NCBI GenBank assembly: GCA_013813265.1
Contig: JACCRY010000209.1
Span: forward strand, 1-36,864
Direction of reading: 5' to 3'
DNA: 36,864 bases
DNA from: Parachlamydiaceae bacterium
Lineage (GTDB): Bacteria > Chlamydiota > Chlamydiia > Chlamydiales > Parachlamydiaceae
Made by a program: the position numbers and the translations under genes. The notes below the pieces were generated by a model. It did not search any database and was not told where the DNA came from. It saw nothing but the letters and a program-made list of their open reading frames with translations. Below, in pieces: positions 8,332 to 16,630 of the stretch. Numbering within the stretch: position 1 is the stretch's first letter; each line of letters begins with the position of its first letter.

Positions 8332-9159
8332 ATGTTAAGCTGGGAAGCGATTGTACAAAACTACATCATCAAGCATTTTAATAAGATCAGTAAAGCGACA
8401 GGCCCCTTAAGGGATCATTTTGGCATAAATTATTTCACTTACCATAAGATCGATAATTCAGGAAAATACACCGTTCTAGTGGATCGACCTAATTGGGCTG
8501 AGCATTATGTAAGTAAGCAAATCTATCTAAACGATCCTTATCTAAGACATCCCTCTGTCTATAAATCAGGGATTAGTTTGGTAGAAAGTCATGGATCTAA
8601 AGAATACAAAGAAACGGTACTTCGTGAAGGAAAAGAAATACTTGATATGGATCTTGGAATCATTCTTATTCAAAAGCATGAAGATTCTGTAGAATTTTTT
8701 GGATTTACGGGAAACAAAAAAACGAGCTCACTTGAAAACATCTATTTAAATCATCCGCAAATTTTAAAATCGTTCGCGATTCATTTTAAAAAAGAGCTTG
8801 GTCCTATTTTAACAGGCATGGAAAATGATGCGGACTCATTAGTAAGTTTAAAAGGTGAAGATTTTTTCTGCGACCAACTCATTTGTCCTGAAATTACATC
8901 ATCGACTCGCCTAGCCTACTATAGAGATCTAGGTATGAAATGTGAAGCTGAAAAATTAGGACTACTTTCAGCTAGAGAAAGACAATGTTTAAAATTACTC
9001 ATTCAGGATAAATCAGCTAAGGAGACTGGCGCAATCCTATGCTTATCTTCCCGAACAGTCGAATCTTATTTTGAAAACATCAAAAACAAGCTTTCTTGTT
9101 GGAACAAGCAAGAAATTTTGAAGTTAGCCCGAGATTTTGAAGAGGTTGGACTTCTATAA
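8332..9159 (+). CDS. LuxR-family transcriptional regulator (solo)
   Basis: 275 aa. The C-terminal ~65 residues form a LuxR-type helix-turn-helix (LSARERQCLKLLIQDKSAKE, then LSSRTVESYFENIKNKL). The N-terminal ~200 residues resemble the autoinducer-binding or PAS-like half of LuxR proteins (FTYHKIDNSGKYTVLVDRP... YLNDPYLRHP). No LuxI-type synthase is in the window, so if it binds a ligand it would be a solo receptor. It follows the metal permease by 9 bp and ends at a terminator-like hairpin, so it reads as the last gene of the transport operon. Whether it controls that operon is unknown. There is no receiver domain. Confidence 0.85.
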   Translation: MLSWEAIVQNYIIKHFNKISKATGPLRDHFGINYFTYHKIDNSGKYTVLVDRPNWAEHYVSKQIYLNDPYLRHPSVYKSGISLVESHGSKEYKETVLREGKEILDMDLGIILIQKHEDSVEFFGFTGNKKTSSLENIYLNHPQILKSFAIHFKKELGPILTGMENDADSLVSLKGEDFFCDQLICPEITSSTRLAYYRDLGMKCEAEKLGLLSARERQCLKLLIQDKSAKETGAILCLSSRTVESYFENIKNKLSCWNKQEILKLARDFEEVGLL

Positions 9160-9170
9160 GATCTTGCTCC

Positions 9171-9194
9171 TACCGTAATCATTACGGTAATTTT
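9171..9194 (+). terminator. Terminator-like hairpin after the LuxR gene
   Basis: TACCGTAAT-C-ATTACGGTA, effectively a 7-bp stem with a 5-base loop, followed by ATTTTAT. The stem is of moderate strength and the T run is short. Its position 11 bp after the stop supports it as the end of the metal-transport/LuxR operon. Confidence 0.55.
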
Positions 9195-9249
9195 ATATCT
9201 TAAGTTTATTCATGCTGGCTTTAAAATAACACCTAAATTAGGAGCCATA

Positions 9250-10143
9250 ATGTTTATGCAAACTGTTCCGACAGAAATACAATGCCAAGTATCAACGCAA
9301 GATCCTTGCCATATTCTTGAAAATCACTTTAAGCAATTCTATAAAGTACTGGTTGATAATCAGTACATCCCTGATGCTGCATATGATGTGATAAAAGGAA
9401 ATTTTCAAAGATGCCTTTCGGGCCTTCCTATATCCTACAATAATGCTCTTTTTGGATGCCCCGAAACCGATTGGGATGCGTGTATTGAAGAGCAACTTAA
9501 ATATTTCGAAAAAGCACAATTGCCATTTGTATGGTATCTCGATGAAGGCGCTAATCCAAAATTTAAGCAAAAACTTTTAGATCGAAGCTTTCATGACGAG
9601 GGAGTTTTTCGTGGGGTAATTGGGATCCTAGATAAAGAACAGTTGAATGCTGAAATCCCGGAAAGCTGCGAAATAGAACTTGTCAGAGATGAAGAGACTT
9701 TAAAAAAATTTAACGAAATACTTTGTTCAACATTCGGGATTGATCGAGTGGGGAAAGACGCTTATGATCAATTTTTATGGACTGCAAGTAAAAATGCGAA
9801 AAACCCACTGTATCATTGGGTCGCAAAAATGGATGGAAAAGTTGTTTCTACTTTAACAACTTTTATCGACAAAGATGTTGTCAGTTTTTGGAATGGAGCC
9901 ACTTCAACTGATTACCGTTGTCAAGGAATCAGCACTGCATTAAGGCTTTTTGCCTTAAAAGATGCCTTTTCTAAAGGATGCCGTATCGGCACTTCTTACC
10001 TAATGTCAGAAGGATTAGCGTTTGGCATTTGCAAGAGGCTTGGTTACCAAACCATGTGGAGATTTAATGTATTTGTTGCTCCTGGGGGCAAGAAAGTGAG
10101 TGACCCAAAGATGGAGGCATTGTTGTCAGGCATGATTTTGTAA
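9250..10143 (+). CDS. GNAT-family acetyltransferase-like protein
   Basis: 297 aa. The C-terminal half looks like a GNAT fold: a substrate strand (YHWVAKMDGKVVSTLTTF), an acetyl-CoA loop region YRCQGISTALRLFALKDAF (a relaxed R/QxxGxG/A motif, here RCQGIS), and the late segment GICKRLGYQTMWRFNVF typical of GNATs. The N-terminal ~130 residues are not recognised and may be a degenerate second GNAT copy. GGAG five bases before the ATG supports the start. It is a single gene, isolated between a terminator and a repeat element. Acceptor unknown. Confidence 0.75.
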   Translation: MFMQTVPTEIQCQVSTQDPCHILENHFKQFYKVLVDNQYIPDAAYDVIKGNFQRCLSGLPISYNNALFGCPETDWDACIEEQLKYFEKAQLPFVWYLDEGANPKFKQKLLDRSFHDEGVFRGVIGILDKEQLNAEIPESCEIELVRDEETLKKFNEILCSTFGIDRVGKDAYDQFLWTASKNAKNPLYHWVAKMDGKVVSTLTTFIDKDVVSFWNGATSTDYRCQGISTALRLFALKDAFSKGCRIGTSYLMSEGLAFGICKRLGYQTMWRFNVFVAPGGKKVSDPKMEALLSGMIL

Positions 10144-10740
10144 AACTTAAGTTCAGCTCAATACTCATAGCGAGAGCTAATTTTCACCTTAATTGTCGGA
10201 AAATATTGTGTGTTTTTTGAAACACAGAGGGACAAACTCGACTTTATGGATTTTCTCTAGTTTGACATGTGTTATTTGGCGAATGCGTAAGCGTCAATTA
10301 TACCCATTTGTGTTTTCAATTATCTTTACGCCCTTTGCGCCTTTTGCTGTTTCTTTGCGTTAAAAAAACAATTTAGTTCGCCACTTAAATAGAATTAGAG
10401 GTTTAAGTATGCTTAAGAAGTTTTATGCAAAGCAAACCTAACGAAACAGTTGTACTAGATTATTTTTTTTAACGCAAAGAAACAGCAAAAGAGCCCAAAG
10501 GGCGCAAAGAAAAAACCTTGTCATAATCTCAAGCTTTATAACGACAATAATGCAGTAGCTAGTGATTTTTTTCTGCTAAATCCACAAAGTCCAATGAGAG
10601 TGAAAAGAACTTGTAACTGGACATCGGAATATTTCAGTAACAAGAAATTCATAGACGTGCTTCTACCATCTCTATATTGTAAAATTATAGATCATAAATT
10701 AAATATTTCCTTGTTTATTGCATTCATTTTCAGAGGTCAA
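10144..10740. other. Intergenic region with a MITE-like element
   Basis: No supported gene. It contains a small palindrome TGTGTTT-TTTG-AAACACA (10209-10226), the inverted-repeat element at 10322-10511, and the upstream region of the signalling operon. An in-frame ATG at 10594 would add 49 residues to the cyclase, but these look unlike a protein domain and the start at 10741 has a better ribosome binding site. Confidence 0.6.
10322..10511. mobile_element. MITE-like element with ~46-bp terminal inverted repeats
   Basis: The left arm (about 10322-10368) contains CTTTTGCTGTTTCTTTGCGT followed by TAAAAAAA. The right arm (about 10465-10511) is its reverse complement, with TTTTTTTAACGCAAAG and AACAGCAAAAG, then CCCAAAGGGCGCAAAGA. 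Only a few mismatches and one or two indels separate the arms. The ~96-bp core has no coding potential. The arms have the TTTGCG-rich composition of repeats found in many bacterial genomes. No clear target-site duplication was seen. Confidence 0.6.
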
Positions 10741-11835
10741 ATGGCGTTACCTAAACCCAATATTCTCTACGTCGATGATGAACCAAACAATCTACTTGCA
10801 TTTTCAGCCACTTTTAGACGCTACTTCAACATCTTTACAGCAGAATCAGGGAAGCAAGGGATTGATATTTTAAGACAGCATCCAATTGAACTCATCATTA
10901 CCGATCAAAGAATGCCGGAAATGACAGGAGTCCAATTCTTGGAAGCCATAATGCCGGATTTTCCTGATGCCATGCGCTTAATCTTAACAGGTTATACTGA
11001 TGTCGAAGCCATCATTAAAGCTATTAATACTGGCCGTGTTTATCGCTACATTACAAAACCTTGGAATGAGGAGGATTTGAAAACTATAATCGACTCCGCA
11101 TTAAAAACTTATCGTCTTGAGAGAGAAAATAAAGAACTTATCTCAAAGCTTAATGAAGAGATCATCAAATCAAAGCAGACGATGAATCTCTTCAAAAAGT
11201 ATGTCCCTGAACTTGTTTTGAATGAAATTCTTTCCAACTATAACGAAACGTCGATAACTCATGGAGAACATCGAATTGTCACAGTACTTTTTACCGATAT
11301 TCGAAACTTTACTGCGATAGTAGCCACCCTTGATCCACGTCAAATCGTTAGCCTTTTAAACGATTATTTTTCCATAATGTCAGAATGCGTCAATGCACAT
11401 AAGGGAAGTGTCAACAAGTATATAGGAGATGGCCTTTTAGCAGTTTTCGGTGCACCCTTATCTTATATTGACAATCACTATAATGCTGTTGCCTGTTCTT
11501 TAGAAATGATGCACAAACTCGATTCATTCAATGCTAAATGGGGAGAGATTGTTGGCAGAAAGATTAGCCTTGGCATCGGAATTAATACCGGTGAAGTTGT
11601 GGCTGGGAACATTGGTTCTGCTGATCACATTGAGTATTCCGTCATTGGAAATACAGTTAACATTGCCTCAAGGATTGAAGCTTTAACAAAAGAGATCCCC
11701 AATGCCATCTTAATCAGTGAGAGCACCTATTTAGCTGTAAAGGACAAAATTACCGTCGAAAAACTTGCTCCAGTTGAAATTAAGGGGCAAGAGGGGAAAT
11801 TACAAGTATATCGCGTCATCGATCGAATCATATAA
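10741..11835 (+). CDS. Response regulator with class III adenylate cyclase output
   Basis: 364 aa. Receiver domain about 5-120: acidic D12/D13, phospho-acceptor D55 (TDQRMP), T83 and K106 (TKPW). A helical linker runs about 122-150. The cyclase domain about 177-360 has metal aspartates D186 (FTDIRNF) and D230 (YIGDG), purine-selecting K226, a Ser (S300) where class IIIb enzymes often have Thr, and transition-state N307 and R311 (VNIASR). All catalytic positions look intact and K226 favours ATP, so cAMP synthesis controlled by phosphorylation is the best reading. The start is the ATG at 10741 with AGG upstream; an ATG at 10594 would add 49 unlikely residues. First gene of the signalling operon, 18 bp before the next receiver gene. 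The cognate kinase is probably the one encoded at 12362. Confidence 0.9.
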   Translation: MALPKPNILYVDDEPNNLLAFSATFRRYFNIFTAESGKQGIDILRQHPIELIITDQRMPEMTGVQFLEAIMPDFPDAMRLILTGYTDVEAIIKAINTGRVYRYITKPWNEEDLKTIIDSALKTYRLERENKELISKLNEEIIKSKQTMNLFKKYVPELVLNEILSNYNETSITHGEHRIVTVLFTDIRNFTAIVATLDPRQIVSLLNDYFSIMSECVNAHKGSVNKYIGDGLLAVFGAPLSYIDNHYNAVACSLEMMHKLDSFNAKWGEIVGRKISLGIGINTGEVVAGNIGSADHIEYSVIGNTVNIASRIEALTKEIPNAILISESTYLAVKDKITVEKLAPVEIKGQEGKLQVYRVIDRII

Positions 11836-11853
11836 GTCCTGGAAGGAGATACC

Positions 11854-12369
11854 ATGTCAACACCAGCTGTCAGCGTGCTTTATGTCGATGACGAAATAAG
11901 CAATATCACCGTATTTGTTGCAGCTTTTCGCCGTTATTATACAGTGCATACCGCAAACTCAGCTGAAGAAGGGATGGCAGTCTTAAAAAAACATCCCATT
12001 CAGCTTCTCCTCACGGACCAACGCATGCCGAATATGAACGGCATTCAATTTTTAGAAACTGTTATGGTTAAATATCCTGATACAATTCGGATGATTTTAA
12101 CTGGTTATGCAGATATGGACGAAATTATTGAAGCGATTAATAAAGGGATTATCTATCGATATATCACAAAACCGTGGGAAGAGCGTGAACTCAGAGCGAA
12201 CTTAGACAGCGCTGTTAAGGTCTTCCATGCAGAAAAGTCCAATCGGGATCGAATTAAAGAACTAGAAAGGCAACTACTTGAACAAGAGCAAATCCTCAAC
12301 CAATATAAGCTCCACACAACTTTTTCTCCTTTGAAATCTGATCTGCTAGGACAATGCAAAGATGATTGA
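11854..12369 (+). CDS. Stand-alone receiver-domain protein
   Basis: 171 aa. One receiver domain (YVDDE; phospho-acceptor Asp in LLLTDQRMPNMNG; LTGYAD; YITKPW), then a coiled-coil tail of about 45 residues (KELERQLLEQEQILNQYK) and no output domain. It is closely similar to the receiver of the preceding cyclase, so the two probably arose by duplication. AAGGAG precedes the ATG. It overlaps the kinase gene by 8 bases, so the two are translationally coupled. Likely a phosphorelay intermediate or phosphate sink, or a partner binding through the coiled coil. Confidence 0.88.
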   Translation: MSTPAVSVLYVDDEISNITVFVAAFRRYYTVHTANSAEEGMAVLKKHPIQLLLTDQRMPNMNGIQFLETVMVKYPDTIRMILTGYADMDEIIEAINKGIIYRYITKPWEERELRANLDSAVKVFHAEKSNRDRIKELERQLLEQEQILNQYKLHTTFSPLKSDLLGQCKDD

Positions 12370-14053
12370 GCGGACAAAATTATTATTTTTTTTGAGAAGC
12401 TTAAAACAAAAAATTCACCCTTCACCTTTTGTAATATATATTCTGTTGTTTTGTATAGTCCCTCAAATGGCAATCACTTACCTGACCTTCATGATTTCAG
12501 AAAGAAATATCAAAAGTGAAATGCAAAATAAACTCCATAGCAAACCCGACCATGAAATTTCCGCAATTGATCATTATATTGCCGACATGGATAATAATGC
12601 TAAGATACTTGCAGATAACTCTAGCCTCATTGAAGATATTGACTCAATAGATGCATTCGAAAATCCTCAAGAAAATGCACGACCAATCGTCACATCAGAT
12701 CCAATCTCAGTAAATATAAATAAAGTATCTCAAGATACCATGATTGGGGCACTGGAATTTCAGCTGACTCATATAGAACAACTCCGCAGCAACATTCTTT
12801 GGATTGCAGGAATTACCATCCCTCTTTTAAGCTTTATTCTCTATAAGCTTTCTAGAAAACTTGAAAGGTCTAAAGAATTTTTAGATAACATCATTAACTC
12901 AATGCCTTCTCCAATGATCATACTTGATGACAAGGCTAAAATCATGCTTTGGAATCTTGAAGCTGAAAAACAAACTAGCACAACATTGGAAAAGGTTAAC
13001 GGAAAGGCTATTACTGAAGTTTTTACCTATCTTGAATCTGAAAAGCAAAAAATTCTCGCTTCAATTCATTCAAATGAACCACAAAAAATTGACAAAATTA
13101 CGCAACGAACTACCCACGGGAATGCTTATTTTGAACTTCTCATTTACCCTCTAAAGGGGAAAAAATTTCATGGAACAGCTCTTATTATTCAAGATATCAC
13201 TCAACGCATACACTTAATGGAAAGTTTGCAACAACAAGATCGCTTGGCTTCTATCGGACTGCTCATTGCCGGCATCGCACATGAAATCAATAATCCGGTA
13301 AATTTTATTACGGCAAACGTTAAGTCCATTAAAAATGATGTGAAGGATGTTCTTGAAGTTTTGAATCAGTACTCACAAATTACTACCAGCACTATTCATG
13401 ACTTTACGGATTTCAAAAATTCAATCGATAAAATAAATGCCTATAAACAAGAAGTAAACCTAGTTTACACGATCGACGAAATCGAAAAACTATTAGCTGG
13501 CTTGGAAGAAGGGGCTTTAAGAACAGCAACGATTGTCAAAGGCTTAAGAACTTTTGCCCGTGTAAATGATTCAGAAATGATAAGCACAGATATTTTAGAA
13601 GGGATCGAATCAACATTGGCATTGCTGAGAAATACTTACAAAGACAGAATTGATATTGTAAAAGAATATGAACAAATCCCCTTCATCGACTGCTATGAAG
13701 GAAAACTTAACCAGGTTTTCATGAACCTTTTGTCTAATGCAGTCTGTGCAATCAAAGGGAAAGGGAAGATTTACATAAAAGTTTCTAAAGAATTAAATTC
13801 TATACGGATTAGCATCCGAGATACTGGTGAGGGTATTAAAGAAGAAAACAAACCAAAAATTTTTATGCCATTTTTTACGACTAAAGATGTTGGTCAAGGG
13901 ACAGGGCTCGGACTCTCTATCACACATAACATCATTTTAGAGCATCATGGGACCCTTGTGTTTAATAGTGAAGAAGGAAGTGGCACAGAGTTCATCATTA
14001 CCTTGCCAATCACTCACCCGAAAGCAACTCAAAGTTTAATAATCCAAAAATAA
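12362..14053 (+). CDS. Membrane sensor histidine kinase with PAS domain
   Basis: 563 aa. TM1 about 22-45, an extracytoplasmic region of only ~98 residues, TM2 about 144-162, a PAS domain about 172-285 (FLDNIINSMPSPMIILDD), the dimerisation/phosphoacceptor helix with H307 (GIAHEINNP), then a long helical insert and an ATPase domain with N box NLLSNA (455-460), G1 DTGEG (487-491), F box FMPFFTTK (501-508) and G2 GTGLGLS (513-519). All kinase motifs are intact. There is no attached receiver, consistent with use of the two receivers encoded just upstream. The glycosyltransferase gene follows after 10 bp. The signal sensed cannot be told from the sequence. Confidence 0.92.
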   Translation: MIERTKLLFFLRSLKQKIHPSPFVIYILLFCIVPQMAITYLTFMISERNIKSEMQNKLHSKPDHEISAIDHYIADMDNNAKILADNSSLIEDIDSIDAFENPQENARPIVTSDPISVNINKVSQDTMIGALEFQLTHIEQLRSNILWIAGITIPLLSFILYKLSRKLERSKEFLDNIINSMPSPMIILDDKAKIMLWNLEAEKQTSTTLEKVNGKAITEVFTYLESEKQKILASIHSNEPQKIDKITQRTTHGNAYFELLIYPLKGKKFHGTALIIQDITQRIHLMESLQQQDRLASIGLLIAGIAHEINNPVNFITANVKSIKNDVKDVLEVLNQYSQITTSTIHDFTDFKNSIDKINAYKQEVNLVYTIDEIEKLLAGLEEGALRTATIVKGLRTFARVNDSEMISTDILEGIESTLALLRNTYKDRIDIVKEYEQIPFIDCYEGKLNQVFMNLLSNAVCAIKGKGKIYIKVSKELNSIRISIRDTGEGIKEENKPKIFMPFFTTKDVGQGTGLGLSITHNIILEHHGTLVFNSEEGSGTEFIITLPITHPKATQSLIIQK

Positions 14054-14063
14054 AGGAAAAAAA

Positions 14064-15251
14064 ATGACTTCTGACAACCGCAACCGCATTGACATTTTCA
14101 TGCCAACCCGCAGTCAATACGGTGTTTTACATTACTTTACAGAAGAGCTATATAAAGCCCTGGTGCGTGCAGGAGTACCGTGTCATCTCCAAACTTTACA
14201 ACAAGAAGACATAAATGTTTTTTTGGAGCAGATTTTTAAGGATCCACCGCTTTTTACCCTAACCTTTAATGGGATTCTACCTGATGATAATGGAATTTTT
14301 TTAGCAGATTTAATAAGAATTCCGCATGTATGCTGCCTTGTTGATTCTTCAACACGCTTTATTTCCGTCGCGCAAAGTAAGTATACGATTATTACCTGCG
14401 TTGATCGAGTTGCATGCGAATTTTTGAAAAAAATTCATCATGAAAATACTTTTTTTTTACCTCATGCAGCTAGCAAGGACCTTTCCTTCTCCGGTTCCGA
14501 AAAACGACCTTACGAAGTGCTTGTATTAGCTTCTTGCATAGATTATGAAGCTATAGCAGAATTATGGAGAGCTAAGTATCCAAAGGAGCTAGTAGATACT
14601 ATTTTGGATGCCGCTGACAGAGTTTTATTAGATCAAAACACTTCATTTATAGACGCTTTAAATTTAAGCATTTTTGAGCTTTATAAAATTAATCCAGGTT
14701 TTGAAACAAGTAAGTTTAATTTTATTAAGATTTTAGATGAACTTGAAAACTATGTTATTGGCTTTGATCGGGTTCGAGTGATTCGATCCATTCGGGATGC
14801 ACGCATCGACATTTTTGGCCAATCTAAGGAAATGTGGGAAAAAATGCTTGGTCAACAACCTAATTGTGTTTTTCATGACCCAGTCTCCTTTCGGGAAGCA
14901 TTTGAGCTGCTCAAGCAGACCAAAATTCTCCTAAATAGTTGCATTGCTATCAAGGGTGGAGGCCACGAAAGGATTTATTCCGGGATGGCACTCGGCGCTA
15001 TAGTTTTCACCAGCGAAAATGACTATATGAAGGAAACTTTTATGGATGGGGAGAATGTCATCTTTTATACCGCTCAAACGTTAGACGATCTAAATAGCAA
15101 GGTGATCGATATTTTGGCTAATGAGAATAAACGTGCGGAAATAGCTCAAGCGGGACATGATGTTGTCAAGAAGCATCACACTTGGGATCATCGCGCCGCT
15201 TCTCTTTTAGAGCAACTGCCTGCATTCCTTGCAAAATTCCTTGAAGTATGA
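14064..15251 (+). CDS. CgeB-like glycosyltransferase family protein
   Basis: 395 aa. The C-terminal third resembles the Glyco_trans_1_2/CgeB type: a glycine-rich GGGHERIYSGMALGAIVFTS segment followed by the late helix AEIAQAGHDVVKKHHTWDHRA. The N-terminal part (YGVLHYFTEELYKALVRAG) fits a GT-B donor/acceptor fold. Donor and acceptor are unknown. It is the last gene of the signalling operon, suggesting a surface or glycan modification made under the same signal, but the link could be only transcriptional. Assignment to the family is by pattern, with no single catalytic residue confirmed. Confidence 0.7.
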   Translation: MTSDNRNRIDIFMPTRSQYGVLHYFTEELYKALVRAGVPCHLQTLQQEDINVFLEQIFKDPPLFTLTFNGILPDDNGIFLADLIRIPHVCCLVDSSTRFISVAQSKYTIITCVDRVACEFLKKIHHENTFFLPHAASKDLSFSGSEKRPYEVLVLASCIDYEAIAELWRAKYPKELVDTILDAADRVLLDQNTSFIDALNLSIFELYKINPGFETSKFNFIKILDELENYVIGFDRVRVIRSIRDARIDIFGQSKEMWEKMLGQQPNCVFHDPVSFREAFELLKQTKILLNSCIAIKGGGHERIYSGMALGAIVFTSENDYMKETFMDGENVIFYTAQTLDDLNSKVIDILANENKRAEIAQAGHDVVKKHHTWDHRAASLLEQLPAFLAKFLEV

Positions 15252-15323
15252 CCTGTCATTTCAATTGATTTTGGATGCAAATGGTTTCTTGCATAGTCCT
15301 CGAGAATTTTGATCAACGAAAAA

Positions 15324-15357
15324 TTTGGAGTGCGAAGACTTGTCTTCGCACTCCAAA
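15324..15357. terminator. Strong bidirectional terminator hairpin
   Basis: A perfect 16-bp stem TTTGGAGTGCGAAGAC/GTCTTCGCACTCCAAA with a TT loop, placed between the convergent glycosyltransferase and SIMPL genes. Read on the minus strand it is followed by a run of T (AAATTTTTCG), a classical intrinsic terminator for the SIMPL gene. On the plus strand the T run is weaker (AATTAAT). Confidence 0.85.
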
Positions 15358-15428
15358 ATTAATCAAACTCAATTTCTTAGAAAAAAATTATGGCTCTTAA
15401 CATAACATAATATCATATACATTTTGAG

Positions 15429-16163
15429 TCATATAATCTCATATTCCACCGTAACAACAGCTTTAATGCGTTTATCGATGCTAGATGTGTCATACTCACC
15501 ATAATCTGAGACGGCAGTAGAATGTGCATCGGTAATTTGAAATACCCCTTGCTTACAAGCAAGCATAGGACCGACCACTGAGCCACTATTTGACACTAAA
15601 GCCTCTGCACGCAGATGAGCATCATGTGAAGCCTCAGCAAGCATAGTGATTTTTAATGAGTCGATACTCATGTAGAGGTATTCAGGGGAGGAAGACATGA
15701 TCTCTAATCCCTCTTTGAGTAATGTGGTAATATTTTCGCCTACAGAAGAGATAAGAGGGATATTTTTAGATGAGATATAAAATGTTTGGTTGAGCACATA
15801 ATGCTCAATATTATTTGTTGGACGTCCTTTCGAATCCAATTTATAAATTGTTGAAGTCGTAATCGGCCTGTAGGTAACCTCACCAGGGTTCACACCTTGG
15901 TCATTTAAATAGTTTTTTAAAATATCTCGGTCTTTCTCAAGCTTAAGATAGGCATCTAAAAGCGCAATAGCAGAGGTGCAAATGGTTCCATTCATCTTGA
16001 TGAAATCGGAATGTATTTCTTTTTCAGCACAACCTTTGACTTGAATTGTTCCTCGGCCAAATTTGAGCATTTTGAGTGTATTCGTGACAATTACGGTACA
16101 AATAATAAAGGAAAGAGCTAGCAAAATCTGGGCGCTGATCATATAAAGTGATCGGTAATTCAT
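15429..16163 (-). CDS. SIMPL-domain (DUF541/YggE-like) membrane-anchored protein
   Basis: 244 aa. A single N-terminal hydrophobic anchor (about residues 8-30) is followed by a SIMPL domain that starts at IQVKGCAEKEIHSDFIKMNG and ends in the typical strand (KRIKAVVTVEYEI). Most of the protein would lie outside the inner membrane. The molecular role of SIMPL proteins is not settled; YggE is linked to oxidative stress. It is a single-gene unit transcribed away from the long inverted repeat at 16435 and terminated at the 15324 hairpin. No clear Shine-Dalgarno precedes the ATG, so the start is less certain than the rest. Confidence 0.82.
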   Translation of the reverse strand: MNYRSLYMISAQILLALSFIICTVIVTNTLKMLKFGRGTIQVKGCAEKEIHSDFIKMNGTICTSAIALLDAYLKLEKDRDILKNYLNDQGVNPGEVTYRPITTSTIYKLDSKGRPTNNIEHYVLNQTFYISSKNIPLISSVGENITTLLKEGLEIMSSSPEYLYMSIDSLKITMLAEASHDAHLRAEALVSNSGSVVGPMLACKQGVFQITDAHSTAVSDYGEYDTSSIDKRIKAVVTVEYEII

Positions 16164-16630
16164 AAAAAAACTTTGAATGATAATGTTAATAATGGTTTTT
16201 AATTACTTCTGCGACACTTGTAACGAATTTACCAATTAATTTCACCTTAAATCTTTTATTTCTAAATGAAGGAAATTTGATGGGTGATGTTGAGCTATTG
16301 GGGTGCTAAAATTTGTCTTATTGCTAGCCCACGAATTGTCTCATACGTGTTAAGCTAATGCTTTATAGAGCTGAAGGTTCCGTTTTTACAGGACTGACAG
16401 GAAACTGCCTCGCAAAGATTTTTGTGAAAATGATAAGCCATTTGTGTCTGCCTGATATTCTGATATTTGCCTTTACTTTTGCTTTTAGAGACAATCGAGG
16501 CAAATGTCAGAATGTCAGGCCAGACACAAATGGCTTTTACCGCCCTTATACAAATGCATCGTCAATTTCTTTCCAGTTTTACGGCATTTGTCAAAGCGTG
16601 TTGACTCTCCGACGCGTGTTAAGCAGAATG
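16164..16630. other. Intergenic region with a long inverted repeat
   Basis: No supported gene. Small open frames here run through the inverted repeat at 16435-16536 and are its by-products. The region lies between the SIMPL gene start and the 3' end of the broken BTB/LRR gene. Confidence 0.55.
16435..16536. repeat. Long imperfect inverted repeat (~38-bp arms)
   Basis: The left arm begins AAGCCATTTGTGTCTG and continues CCTGATATTCTGATATTTGCC. The right arm is GGCAAATGTCAGAATGTCAGG followed by CAGACACAAATGGCTT, the reverse complement with a few mismatches. About 24 bases separate the arms. The first 16 bases pair perfectly. It could be a small non-autonomous mobile element or a very stable hairpin RNA; there is no T run to make it an obvious terminator. 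Confidence 0.65.

Noticed and set aside
10594-10740. 49-residue N-terminal extension of the receiver-cyclase
   Set aside because: No ribosome binding site, and the receiver domain begins right after the ATG at 10741, which has AGG upstream.
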